Numbered from the stretch's first letter, positions 48,350-60,752 are shown. The stretch is DNA of 64,000 nucleotides from Gentiana macrophylla (GCA_026214975.1 CM047810.1:2170001-2234000); one strand, 5' to 3'. Notes: a model not told the origin generated them from the sequence alone. Made by a program: numbers and translations.

Positions 48350-49610
48350 TTTCGAAAAAAAGAATTTTATTAGATTGAATCCGCAATAGAGGCGGATATT
48401 ACATCAGCAGGAGGGGACGCTCCCCAAATAATTTGACCCATCGAAATCAAATCATGCCTAGCTAGAAGGTGAGTTGCTATATTACCAGCATGCCTAGCAA
48501 AAGTAAACTGAGCCGATGTAAAAGATGATAAAATGGATAAGCAGTCATGTGCAACACAACCCAAGACGGTGAGGTCACCAGCAGGGCGATGGAGCGTCTA
48601 CACACAAGGGCAAACAATCGCTTTCACAATAATCGAAGAAAAGTCCAGTTGGATAGCCTCCGTCAAAGCCAAAAGTATCGCCTACATTTTTCCAAAACTT
48701 CCGGTTGAATGCCATGACCAAAGTGATATGAGAATGCAACCAAAATCAAACCAGCACTATATGTGAAGATCAATCAAATTCCTGACCCCACATCCGTCAG
48801 AAAAACATCAACATTACACTTATAAGACGCAGCCGGCGGCGGGCCCCATGCCACAGGATGCAAATGCCCCCACCAACAACCGGATGGTAGGCTTGCATAG
48901 CGTGCCCAAACTCAATAGCTCCAGCCATCGAGGAAGATATGATCTGTGAGACATACATAGGGGTACCATCATACACTGCACTACAACAAGCCTTCCATAA
49001 ATTCTAAAGAAGCAGACTAAAGGCCGACAACTTTTCTCGCGTACACTGCTCCATGAGCCTGCCTAAATAGTCTTTAAAGTTGGAAGACTCATGAACCCGT
49101 TGATCACTGAATGGTGAGGCTCCCCAGATTGCCTTGGCATACTCACACAGCTTAAAGAGCACGTGAGACATGGACTCCCTTTCCCTGCCGCATGATAAAC
49201 AAAGACCGCTCCCAAGATTGCGCTTCACAAGGTTATCTCCAATCAGCAAATAGTCCTGCAAGCATCGCCACGCAAAAAATGCTTTGCCTTTGGAGAATAC
49301 CCGAGAAGGTGTAATTAATTGCCTCGCCTCCCATTTACATGAACCCGGTAAGGTGTAATCCGTCGCCTCGGCCTCTCATTTACATGAACCTGGTAAGTCA
49401 TCGACGTCACACATCGTCGCAATGGATCAACAAAGGTCACTTTGGGAACCTCATACTATGCATAACACCCCAAAGATATCCCATTCCACCCGATCAAAGG
49501 CCTTAGCCATATCCATCTTGATAGCTAGCTGCGTGATTGTGACAACCTTGTACATCAGGTTTCATGGAATTAAAAGCCTCAAAAGCGACAATCGCATTTA
49601 GTGCTGTTAA
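48350..49610 (-). mobile_element. LINE-like fragment: RT piece, zinc-binding tail, RNase H end
   Basis: On the minus strand: 'KMDMAKAFDRVEWDIFG' (49527-49477, LINE RT motif), then 'CLSCGRERESMSHVLFKLCE' with 'IWGASPFSD' (49198-49105, zf-RVT), then RNase H remains (48900-48600) and the end 'AHDCLSILSSF' to 'ARHDLISMGQIIWGASPPAD' (48554-48397). The 3' end has AATAAAATTC at 48364 with short A runs behind. Related in layout to the fragment at 38.4-39.5 kb ('LVRDCLAFV' there, 'VAHDCLSIL' here). Confidence 0.75.
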
Positions 49611-50275
49611 ACAAATAGAGCTGCTCACGAACAAGTTCGTGTTCGACTCGTTAGTATATTTGATCAATCATTTGTTTAGCTTATCGAATCAAGCTTGAAC
49701 AAGATTATAAGGTCATTTCTTAAACGAACGAAACCGAATATACTCGCGAACGTTCATTTATGTTCACAAACTGCTTTATATTGATAAACCAATGTCTGGC
49801 CTAACTTTAACTTATTAGATGATAAGACATCGATTAATATAAAAGATACTCTAGTGTAATTTTATAGAATATTAATATAGTGGCCTTAATGTTTTTGTTA
49901 CTATGATGTTTAAATATTCTTATGTATGTCCTGACAGAAAAAAATATTGTTATGTAATTTGTTATTTATTCATTTGCACTTAATTTTTTATAACTTAACA
50001 AGCCAAACTCGAGTTGATAGGCAAAAATACGTGTATCAAGCAAAACTCGAACACGAGTTCGAACAAATTTTTTTATAAACGAGCTGAGTTTGAATATAAT
50101 TTTATGTTTGTTTATTAAATAAACGTTCGTGAACAAGCTCGTAACTTTAAGAAACTAAACTTGAACATATTTTTTTGTTCATTTATTAAACGAAGGAACA
50201 CGAACAAGCTCGTTATCTAAACGAACAGAACTTGAACAAATGATACTCAGTTCGACTCGGTTCTTTAACATCACT
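49611..50275. repeat. GAACGAGCTCGTT-rich dispersed repeat, copy C
   Basis: See copy B (39650-40110) for the shared blocks. This copy is longer, with extra 'ACGAACAAGCTCGT' units on the right (50130-50215). Confidence 0.65.
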
Positions 50276-51257
50276 AATCGCATTGTCGGTGATTAATCTT
50301 CCCGACATGAATGCACTCTGATTAATTACCAGAAATAACATCATTAATCACCAGTTTGAAACTGTTTACGATCCCATCGAGAGAAGTATATAAATTGAGT
50401 TACAAAACGCAATAGGCCGAAGATCACCACCCGAGTTGGAAAAGTCACTTTAGGGGTAAGGGACCTAACGAATCAGGGTAGATATTGTCTTGAAATATTT
50501 TAATCAAAAGGCCGGCCAGCTATATATAGTTATTGACCACTAATACCCATAATAATAAATGAAAAAACGTGACAGAGATTTTGGCGAATAAAAAATATTA
50601 AAGATCCCTATCAAACTTGTTTGCTCCAGCGTTACTATGTCGGCCATTACATATTCACATGTTTTGTGATTCTCTAATAGCTATCATTGTTAAAAAAAAT
50701 TAAGTAACCTTCATTGTTAATTAGTGTCTTTAAATTAATCAAAAGTGATAAACATAATTTTTGTTTATTTTGTTTTACAAAAAATTTAATTTATATTATT
50801 TATGTTTCGTTTTGACAATTTTATCCCTCCTCGATCAACGTATTTTTATAAAAATAAAAATAATTATTTTCATTCCCAGTCCAAATTATCACATATCTAA
50901 AATCTTAGGCACAAAATATACGCGTTCTACCGTCAATAAAAACCGTCACGTGACGAAAATATAGACCTACAAAAAGGGTAAAAATCATGTGGTTTAGAGG
51001 TGAAAGTGTCGAGATTAAACATAAATGATTGAAATACTACGTACCGTGAAACAAATAATACCAATAATCTTTGTTTCCCTTAATAATATATCAAAGTACA
51101 TATAGAGTAACATTTTCCTTTTTAAAAAGTATAGAGTCCAGATTATTGTTCATGCAGGTATAAGTATATATAACTATCACTTCTGAGTATCTTAAATTAC
51201 CTGTAATTATTTTCTTGTTCAAAATTATTAGATTTCCAAAAGTCTTTGAATTTGAAG
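50276..51257. other. dioxygenase upstream region
   Basis: AT-rich spacer and presumed promoter of the following gene. No transposon-like structure recognised. Confidence 0.4.
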
Positions 51258-52547
51258 ATGGTGGGAGTCAAATGTAGCAGAGAAAATGAGCGGAAAGCAT
51301 TTGATGATACAAAAGCTGGTGTTAAAGGTATATCAGATTCTGGAATCACAAAAGTCCTCAAATCTTCATCCATGAAAAAGATAACCATCATTGTGATCAG
51401 CAAAAGGGTTCTTCTATCAAGAAGAAGCCCAATTGTTTCAACATTCCAGTCATTGATCTTGATCAAGAAACAAGCACCTTGATGATTCTTGATCAAATAC
51501 GCGACGCGTCCGAAAACTGGGGTTTTTTCCAGGTTGTGAATCATGGGATTCCTAAAAAGATCATGGATGATATGATCCAAGGGATAAGGTTGTTTCATGA
51601 GCAAGATGTTGAGATCAAGAAGATGTTATACAGTCGCGATGCTCGAAAGAACGTCGTATTTAACAGCAATATCGACTTGTATTATTCAAAAGCTGCGGTT
51701 TGGAAAGATAGTTTGACTTGTAAGATGTTTCCTTTTTTGTCCCCTGAAGAATTACCCACTGTGTGCAGGTATGTATGTATATATAATCCAACTAATCCTA
51801 CTACTACGTACATTGATATTGTGTCGTGTGTGTGTATATATATATATATAAACATTCATTTCTTTTAAGTTTACAGGGGACGTCACGGTCGAGTACTCGA
51901 AATACGTGATGGATTCGGCCCACAAGTTGTTTAGCCTGCTCTCAGAAGTTCTAGGACTCGAGAAATCACACTTGAAAAACATCGGTTGCACAGAGGGGCT
52001 ATTGCTAAAAGGGCATTATTATCCACCATGTCCTCAACCGAATTGACTTACGGTACTGCTGATCATACCGACAACGATTTCTTGACTATTCTATTACAAG
52101 ATCAAGTAGGTGGTCTTCAAGTATTACATGAAAATGAATGGGTGGATGTCCATCCATTTCCTGGTGCTTTGATAATCAATTTGGGAGATTTTCTCCAGGT
52201 AATTTCAGCTTATTTATATTGTTCGTGTTGGACATCTAATCAACTTTGCTTGCCTTTTTTTTTTCTTATCTACTTTTTGGCAGCTGATGACAAATGATAG
52301 GTTCAAAAGTGTGCGCCATAGAGTCCTTGCAAATAAGGTGGGGCCTAGAATTTCGGTGGCATGTTTCTTTAGACCACATGAAGGCGAAGGCTTCAGATCA
52401 AGATTGTATGGTCCTATCAAAGAGCTTTTATCTAAGAAAAACCCTCCAAAGTATAAAGAGGTCACAATTCAAGCTTACACAAAATATTTCATTAGTAAAG
52501 CCTTAGATGGCGATGCCACGTTATCCCATTTTAAGTTACAAGTGTAA
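51258..52547 (+). pseudogene. 2OG-Fe(II) dioxygenase (ACC-oxidase homolog), full gene structure, three single-base breaks
   Basis: Same family as the genes at 0 and 44.5 kb. Exon 1 51258-51768 ('ERKAFDDTKAGVKGISDSG' to 'LPTVCR'), exon 2 from 51877 to 52198 ('[19 protein letters not shown]' to 'IINLGDFLQ'), exon 3 52284-52547, ending 'SHFKLQV' and TAA. Iron ligands are visible: HxD in 'ADHTDNDF' and the distal His in 'KSVRHRVLAN'; the 2OG-binding R-x-S is 'RIS'. Introns have GT-AG ends. Three single-base differences break the frame: one C missing near 51352 (after 'SGITKV'), one extra G at the start of exon 2 (GGG at 51877-51879 where the paralogs have GG), and one G missing near 52042 (after 'PPCPQP'). 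Everything else is open, so a young pseudogene or an intact gene with base errors are both possible. Confidence 0.87.
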
Positions 52548-52925
52548 CATTAAAATAATACACGTTATTTAATTTTCACTGTTCGGATGATGAGTGTAGT
52601 TAAAAGTGTGGATGAGATTACGTAATTATCAATTTGTATTGTGTGTGATCATTGATGTTGGATATTACTACGGCAAAGCAATGGTTTTTAAACAACAAAA
52701 GGCGAAGCAATGGTTTTTAAACAAACACATGCTTCTCTTTCAACGAGGAACTCCGTTGATGTCCTTTAAACCGAAATTTCGGTGGTTGATTTTGTTTTTG
52801 TGTCACACCATGTCAAGTGTGCATAAAAGAATATTCCTAACACTTGTTGTTGATCCGCACCTCCTTCTTTGCATGCACCAACTGATAAAAACTTTGTCAA
52901 AGTCATTGGCTCAGAAGTTTCGTTC
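52548..52925. other. spacer between dioxygenase and F-box gene
   Basis: Contains a short tandem duplication ('GCAATGGTTTTTAAACAA' at 52678 and 52708). No gene. Confidence 0.45.
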
Positions 52926-53823
52926 TCAATTTTCTTGCTCCATAACTTGTTTGTTCCTCCACAACATGTTTGTACTATATAAAACATGGTATTGAGATGA
53001 CAGCTCAACAAAACGGAGATTTCGGGTGGCAATATCAAAAGCAATTATCTTATGGTAGAAAGGTGGATCATCATTATCCTTCGGTTTCAAAATTAAGTAA
53101 AGAGTACCGTCAATAAAAACACCGGAACGCTCCTTGATAACCCACTCGTTTTGAATTTGGTCTTGATTGTGAATCTTTGACCATATATCATTCTTCAAAC
53201 TATAAACATCTATAACAAAGCCGTGGGGCTTAGCACATGGCTCAACACGTGGCATTGTTGCCCTCACCACATGATAATCTTCATTCACACGATATATCAT
53301 ACCCAAAATAACAATACGAATCAACAGCATAAACTTTTCGTGTTCTCCAAGTAACCGGAGAATTATTCAATTCGTCAACCACCACACGGTAAATACCCGT
53401 AGTAGGATTCCATAAAGTAAAAGATGTCTCAATCGAAGGATAATCATGATACAAACTGTTGCTACCGGGTGAAGATTTGTATTTTCTAAACAAATTAAAC
53501 CATTACAACTGCAAACTAAATTAACCTTCTTTTCGGAATTCCTCATCGGATAATCGAGTTTCATGACACCAGCAACCTTCAGATTCTCTGGAGAATGAAA
53601 AACGACCGAGTAAAGCGTCGTCCCATCGCCTCCGGGGACGACAATAAGGCGGTTATCGACACAGTTAACTCGAGCCGCCGTTTTCACCACTTGATTTTTA
53701 ATGAAGATTCGGCTTTGAATCAACTTCAACCATGATTTACATACCGTTTCGACAACTATAAATAAACTCCGCTGGTAACTTGATCAGAATCTCCCATATC
53801 AAATCGTCCGGAATTCTCGACAT
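52926..53823 (-). pseudogene. F-box protein with three frameshifts
   Basis: ATG at 53823 begins 'MSRIPDDLIWEILIKLPAEF', a clear F-box. A frame change near 53765 leads to 'VETVCKSWLKLIQSRIFIK'. A second near 53485 separates 'VNLVCSCNGLICLE' from 'ETSFTLWNPTTGIYRVVV'. A third near 53310 separates 'SYCYFGYD' from 'EDYHVVRATMPRVEPCA'. The last part ends 'QVMEQEN' at 52926. The order of parts is that of F-box-associated (FBA) proteins. The sum is about 300 residues, shorter than most, so the C-terminus may be truncated too. Confidence 0.82.
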
Positions 53824-54836
53824 GATTGTTAAACCATTAACAAATTTCATATATTTCTTGTATACATTAACAATATTCATTGTTTCCTCAAAAGAAAAAC
53901 CAATATTCATTGTAACTTTAAGGTTGAGGATTCGAAGTGTAAGGGATATGATCTAGGTTTATGAATGTCACATATAATCGATCAATCAACGGTTAATACA
54001 CAATGTTCGATTTTATGATGACAATTTTATGTTTTATGTTTCACAGTTTAATGTTCAGGGATTAGGGTGTATGTAATGAATATCGCACATGAACAAACAT
54101 CCTTTCAAAAAAAATCCTTTAAAAAAAAAAGTAATCGCATATGATCGCATATGAACAATCGTACTACTATAATAAAAAAAAAAAAGTAATCATACTACTA
54201 TAATCGCATATGAACAAACATTCTGTTCTTAGTAATCCCAAACATCCTTTCAAAAAAAAAAGTAATCCAAAACATTAGTCGGTAATGATCTACTACATTA
54301 GTCGGTATTATATGACATAAATTAATTAATGTGGATATTAGTTATAAGGCCATCGTTAGAGAATTAATGATCATTTAGGACACTCCGAAATCTTATTTAG
54401 TTATAAGGACGATCTAATTTTACTTCCTTCAAATATCTACATTAATGAAGATTCGATTCGATTCACCATTTAATTTTCATTAACACGACATAGATCTGAT
54501 TCTTCTACATTGATTTCTGCATAATTTTGATTTACTCAAGAATGAGATCTTCTTCTTCGCTCATTTGTGAATCATTCTTCATCGTTTTTTATCTACAATC
54601 GTTCAATTCTTCTACCTTTCTGCGATTTTGACATCTTCATTGCAAATGATTACATCTTCGCTTTTATGTTTTCGCCATTTTCATTGAACACTTGTTCTCG
54701 CTTTTTGAATTGGTGCTCTTAATCTCTTAACGATTGGTGATCTGCGTTTTTGATTCAAATCGGTGCTATTCTTCTTCTTTTACGCTCTTCACTTTAGAGA
54801 TTCATTGCATCCGATTCGATTCTTTCTATTTTGTAA
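53824..54836. other. spacer with short direct repeats
   Basis: Between 54090 and 54270, 'AACATCCTTTCAAAAAAAA', 'GTAATC' and 'ATCGCATATGAACAA' each recur two or three times. From about 54440 the base composition becomes that of the MULE to the right, but no terminal inverted repeat was identified. Confidence 0.4.
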
Positions 54837-55740
54837 TTGAGGTATTGTATTACATCCTTTATTTTGCTCTTGTTGTCGGTTCTTCCAATTTGAGATGATT
54901 TATGTGCAATTTTCTCGCTTGTTTTATCATTTTGTGACTACTTTTTTGTTATTTGTTACGTATTCTCGATTTAGTTTGAGTGTTAAGTAATTCATTGCGC
55001 GATGACATAAGTTTATTTTGCTTTGATATTCTTGTTTTATGCAAGAACATTGTTTGCTTTATGATGGAATATTTTGCTTTTTCTTGATGTTTTAAGTTGA
55101 TTTATTTAATATTCAGTCATGATGTAAGTGTATGATGATGATTTCCTTTTTCATGTCTGTTTTTCATTGATTGTTTTTCTGCTTTTGCATTGACATTGTA
55201 TGTTATGAAATGGCTTCTACTCTCTTTGCATTTTTTAGTTGAATTGTTTCATATTCATTTATTGTATGTGGTTTTGTTACTGATTTGTTTAAGAAATGTA
55301 CTTGATTCTGATTTGGAATCACTGTTTTTTGTGATTTAGAGTATGCAGTGACATAGATTTGGTATGGATTGTCAATGTGTGCTATGTGAATTTGCTCTTT
55401 TGTTTTCTTATTCAATTCTTTTGCTTTTAGATGTTCTATTTTCTTTCTTTCTGCTATTGTATGTAGTGCTTAATTGCAGCTGGTTGAATTATTTGTATTT
55501 TGTAGTTGAGGTAATGTATTGCATCGTTTTTATCCTTTTGATGCCGTTTCTTGCAATTTGAGATGATTTATGTGCACTTTTGTGCTTGTTTTATTATTTT
55601 GTGTCTACTTTTTTTTGTTATTTGCTCTGTAATGTGATTTGGTTGTAGTGACATAAGTTTATTTTGGTTCGATATTATTGTTTTATGCAGTGACATTGTT
55701 TGCTTTAGTATTTGCAGTGACATAATATTTTGTTTTTTTT
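54837..55740 (+). repeat. 669-bp-period imperfect duplication upstream of the MULE transposase
   Basis: 54837-54960 and 55506-55625 are about 80% alike: 'TTGAGGTA(T/A)TGTATT', 'CAATTTGAGATGATTTATGT', 'GCTTGTTTTAT' and 'TGTTATTTG'. The rest of the first unit, including 'GACATAAGTTTATTTTG', recurs after 55640. It is probably non-coding leader or intron of the transposase gene, with a TTTTGTGCAG acceptor-like site at 55740-55749. Confidence 0.7.
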
Positions 55741-55755
55741 TTGTGCAGGGTTACA

Positions 55756-58150
55756 ATGTTGCTTCTTGTGTGTAGTTATAAGTTAGATATGTGTGTTGTG
55801 ATGGCGGAAGCTAATTGTACGTTGAAGTTTATTCATGAGAAAGTTTCTGATCGGTGGTCAGATTTGAAGGATACGGGTTTTAGTCTTTATTATGTGTTGA
55901 AGGATAATCCAAAGTGTTTGTTATGTTCGATGAAGATGTGCACGCCATGATATGTCTTCTTTGAGTCTTATCCTGCTCAAATGTTAAAGTGGATGTTGTA
56001 GTTGATGTTGTTGGTTCTTCATCTTCATCTTACAATGTTGGTGGTAGTGGAGGTTCAATGGTCATTGTGTGCTTCATGATTCTTCTTCTGCTTTTATCCT
56101 GTGTTTCTTCATCTAATGATAAATGTGTTTCCACTTTTGGTTGGGATAGAGTTGTACTTCATGATGGTCAATGTTTTTACGGTGGTCTTTGTGCATTTGA
56201 GGAGTCCTTCGAAGCTTTGTATACAAACCGGGTTCAAGTATGTGTACAAGAAGAATGACCGTTGTAGGATCCATGCTGTTTGTGCTATGAAGGATGTTGC
56301 AAATTGTGGTTGGTTTGTACGTGCTAAAAAAGAGATATCTAGTGGCTATTTCTATATATCTGACTTGTGCAATGTTCATACTTGTGGTACATGCTCGAGA
56401 TATGTTGCGAGGTCTTGTGGCGAGATCGCCGTATGAGTTCGAATCTTCTTTCAAAGGTAGTTGTTCGAAAGGTGCGTGGAGATCCAAGCTTTTCAAAGAT
56501 CGGACTTTCGCCTTTTGGCTTTAACGCATCATGGTTATGAGGTTCCTTATTTAGTTGCTTGGTCTCATGGTTATCAAAGCGAGGATTCGTTATATGGGGA
56601 TGTTAAAACGTCATTCAACTGCTTACCTGGATTCGTTAGTAGTGTGCTTGAAACAAATCCGGATCTCATTATATCATTAGAGGTGAATGATGAGACACGG
56701 TGTTTTAAACGGTTGTTTATTGCCTTTGATGGTTGTATTCGTGGTTTTAAACATTGTCGACCGATGCTTTTTCTTGATGGTGCTCATTTGAAGTTTGATC
56801 GAAATGGTCATTTGTTGGTCGCCACTTTGGGAAAGATGGTGATGATGGTATGTTTTTTTATGCAAAGACATTTGTGTTTGATGCATTGACATTTGAGTTT
56901 GATGCAGTGACTTTTTAGTTTCATGATCTGAAAGTTTATGAATTTTTTTGAGATGATTAAATGGTATTGTTTATATGAATTGTGCTTTGAGTTTTTGATT
57001 TATATGATTTTTATGGATGTGTTATTTCAAATTATTGTTTTTGCGGTGACATTTGTGTTTATCGCAGTGACATTGATAGTTTGTTTTCATTGTTGTGTTT
57101 TTAGGTTTATATCCTTTATGTTATCTTGTTGTTGATTCGAGAGGATTTTGATAATTGGAAGTGGTTTTATTGCATTTGAAGCGTTTGATTATCCCGCTCG
57201 TCGTATTACATTCATGACGGATAGGAATGTTGGTCTATTGGATCTTTGTTCGTGAAGTTTTCCACGATGCATTTCATTCGTATTGTATTTTTCATTTGAT
57301 GAATAACTCAAGACTCATTTCGATGGTAGAAATGTTGGTAAGTCTTTGCGTAAGAGAATGTTGCATCTGTTTTACCAATGTCTTTGTTGAACCGCTGAGG
57401 AGTATGAGAGGAACATGGCGGATATGTTACATGAAGGGGTGATCGTGCGAAATCTTTTTTCGCAATTTGCATCCGGCGAATTGGGCGTATCGCTCACTTT
57501 GAAGGTTGTCGTTATGGTCATACTGCTTCTACTTTGGCTGAGTCCTTTAATAGTTGGATATATAAGGAGCGGCATCTTCCTGTGTTGAATATGGTAGATG
57601 GTATTCGTATTAAGATTATGGTAAGACTCTCAGAAAATCGTCGTGCGTCAGCATTATTTAATTCATTGATTTGCCCAAAAGTGGATGCTATTTTGTCTAA
57701 TTTAATGGATTTGGGAAGTTGCTTGGGTGTTGGCAGTTCAAGTTTTTCAAGGTATGAGGTTTTTTCATTCCCATCTGCAAGTGTTGATCTTGAAAACGAG
57801 TTTGCTCATGCAAGGAGTGGCGTGAAATGGATATCCGTGCGTTCATGCTATAGCGGTGATTAGGCGTACATCATTCCTTTTTGGATCGATATGTTGATCC
57901 TTGTTTCTTGTCACGATCTTATCTTTGATTCATACTCTTTTCCAATTCATCCAATTCCTGGTCCGCTTTTGAATGCATCAGTGCGCATTCTTTTGTGCTT
58001 CCTCGCTATTCCAAGAAACGACTGGTAGGCCCCGTGCACTGCCGGGCTTCGTTCTCATGGTGAATCATTAAAGAGGCCTTTTCAATGTGGTCGTTGTCAT
58101 GGTTATGGTCATCATAACAAGAAGACTTGTCGTGTTCGTATTGCTGGATA
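55756..58150 (+). pseudogene. MULE transposase, decayed
   Basis: Starts at an ATG at 55756. Parts in order: an N-terminal piece 'VSDRWSDLKDTGFSLYYVLK' (55837-55896), as found in plant MULEs with a PB1-like start; a MuDR zinc-binding region 'FKYVYKKNDRCRIHAVCAMK' (56233-56292); the MULE catalytic core with its first Asp in 'MLFLDGAHLKFDRNGHLLVA' (56764-56823); 'HEGVIVRNLF' and 'AESFNSWIYKERHLPVLNMV' (57537-57596); a SWIM finger (Cys-x-Cys at 57803-57811, Cys-x-His at 57838-57846); and a Cys/His knuckle 'CGRCHGYGHHNKKTC' (58086-58130). The frame changes at least eight times. There is also a stretch with GCAGTGACATT-type repeats at 56860-57080 that separates coding parts and may be an intron. 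Confidence 0.88.
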
Positions 58151-59001
58151 GTTGGTCTTTTGTTCTGCAGTGACATTGTGATCTTTTGCAGTGACATTGT
58201 GTTGTTTTGCAGTGACATTGTGTTTTTTGCAGTGACATTGTAATGTGTTATGCATATTTTCATGTCGTTGTCAAATTTATCATTGTATTGCTATTGAATT
58301 TAATGAGTAATGAATTATATGCTTGAATTTTTATAGTTTTGAATATATTAAGCATAATATTTCTTTATGTTATTTTTTTGTGTTTGTTTATTTCTTGATC
58401 CCATTAACTATATAGGTTGAACATAAAATGGAAACATCATTCCTTTTGGATCAAGATGTTGATCCTTGATTCTTGTCACGATCTTATCTTTGATTCATAC
58501 TCTTTTCCAATTAATCCAATTCCTCGTCCGTTTTTGAATGCATCCAGTGCGATTCTTTTGTGCTTCTTGCTATTCAAGAAACACTGGTAGGCCCCGTGCA
58601 CTGCCGGCTTCGTTCTCATGGTGAATCATTAAAGAGGCCTTTTCAATGTGGTCGTTGTCATGGTTATGGTCATCATAACAAGAAGACTTGTCGTGTTCGT
58701 ATGGCTTTGGATAGTTGGTCTTTTGTTCTGCAGCGACATTGTGATCTTTTGCGGTGACATTGTGTTGTTTTGCGTGGACATTGTGTTTTTTGCAAAGACA
58801 TTGTAATGTGTTATGCATATTTTCATGTTGTTGTCAAATTTATCATTGTATTGCTATTGAATTTAATGAGTAATGAATTATATGCTTGAATTTTTATAGT
58901 TTTGAATATATTAAGCATAATATTTCTTTATGTTATTTTTTTTTGTGTTTGTTTATTTCTTGATCCCATTAACTATATAGGTTGAACATAAAATGGAAAC
59001 A
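57871..59001 (+). repeat. 566-bp tandem duplication at the end of the transposase
   Basis: Two head-to-tail copies, 57871-58436 and 58437-59001, both starting TCATTCCTTTT and ending AAATGGAAACA. Each includes the end of the transposase with the Cys/His knuckle and a stretch of four GCAGTGACATTGTG-type words. By eye they differ mainly by single-base indels and by changes within the GACATT words (for example TGCAGTGACATTG against TGCAAAGACATTG). Confidence 0.93.
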
Positions 59002-59229
59002 TGAATAAGTTGAAGCATTAATCATATAAAATGTCTCAAAATATAATGAATAAGACTACATAGTATAATTGTTACAAAACCGAAACATCATCAAAACATT
59101 ATGATCATAACGTTTCGTAATAAAAACATGTGTTTGCCCAATCACCATCACAAAATCAATTATCAGTTTTGAAAATCAACCATTACTTGTCAAGTATTAC
59201 TTGTTCCTATCACTAGATATGTTTTCATT
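59002..59229. other. spacer between the two convergent MULE genes
   Basis: AT-rich, no feature recognised. Confidence 0.4.
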
Positions 59230-59413
59230 CTAAGGATGAAATTCATTCAACACAAGGGAATTTACAATCATCCCTTTCATCCTGTCCATTTCTTCCTGTT
59301 CCACTTCTGTTGGAATTGGTAACTCTTGTGCCATCTTATATATGTAGTATGACAGATAAACTGCGCAGTCTCTGCATTACATTAGAATGATTTGCGTTAG
59401 TCTTTTGTGTGTG

Positions 59414-59417
<4 letters not shown>

Positions 59418-59492
<75 letters not shown>
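59418..59492 (+). repeat. (TA)n microsatellite, about 37 units
   Basis: 75 bp of uninterrupted TA, inside an intron of the Ulp1-like gene between the His/Asn and Cys parts of the protease. Confidence 0.97.
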
Positions 59493-59494
<2 letters not shown>

Positions 59495-60752
59495 TGATGA
59501 TATAAGTATTTTTGTCGACACTCACTTCATATTCTCATTGGAATGGTATGTTTTGCACCTTCTCAATTGTTCTTGCTATTTCTTCTTGTCAAGTTATCTT
59601 GATAAATGATTGAGAAATTATTGTTACCTACAAAACAAGATGTAGCAGATCAAAGATGACATTATGTTAAATTGCAAAGACATGACAGCTTTTTTTTTTG
59701 AATGCAAAGTGACATTATGTTAAATGCAATGACATGACATTCTTTTTATTTTGGATGCGATTATATTATGTGAAATTTATGTGAGATGGAATTTAATTTG
59801 TTAGATAACTTACCGCAGTTTCACACTCGGGAATGAATATGTCTTCTTCTTCTGCCATTTCTATTGAATTATACATTTTCCAGGTGGGTTCTCCTTTGGT
59901 GTAGGTTAGGAGTACCCAATGGTATGCCCTGTCACTCAAACCTTTGCGGATAATGGGAGAAAAAACCTTTTCCCTTCATATATGACTTTCAACATGTCGC
60001 ATGTTTTGTCATTTCTGAATGTTCCATCCCGTTCAACCTCTTCAAATATTCCCTGCACACATTGTATGGTAATGTTAATAGTTTTTTGCTAATGTTAGGT
60101 TCTTTGAAATTATTTTTGTATACATACCCATGAGGTTGTGCTGTATATGTGGTTAGTATCCTTTATCAAATGTGCACGCTCTCATCACCTCAATGAATCC
60201 TTCATGATCTGCTTAAGAATTTAATAAATGTGTTATAATTTGTCTAGTGTTTTTGATGAATTAATTCAGTTACATGAAGCCAGACTAGATGTAAGTTGCA
60301 GTGACATTAAGTCTTTACCGTTTCGTCTATGAAGAGTTGATTTAGAAGTTCCATGATTGAGTTGAGAGTGACAAATGGGTAGTCTCCTGTGATTTTGACC
60401 ATACTAATTCCCTCGCAAAAGATGTAATTTTCCATGTTAGTATTAAAGATTTGCATGAGTATTGAATAATATGTTATTGTTTTAGTTATTTGTGCTTACT
60501 CTTGTCCACCTTGTTCATTCAATTCCTTGATTCTTTTGAATACTTCAGTAGAATGTATGCTCCACATGTGTATGCTTTTTCTTCTTCCGCAATCAACAAA
60601 TGATTATCATTCAACATTTTATTTCCATCATGCGCCTTGGATTTTTGCCTTTTCCTTTTCCTTTTCCATCTTTCTTTTTCTTTCCGGATGGTCATAATGG
60701 TAAGTCGAATCTTCTTTTCTCCCCGTTTTCTTGCATTTTTCTTTACACCCTT

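Noticed and set aside
59409..59609. Open frame starting in the (TA)n run
   Set aside because: Made of alternating Ile/Tyr codons from the microsatellite.
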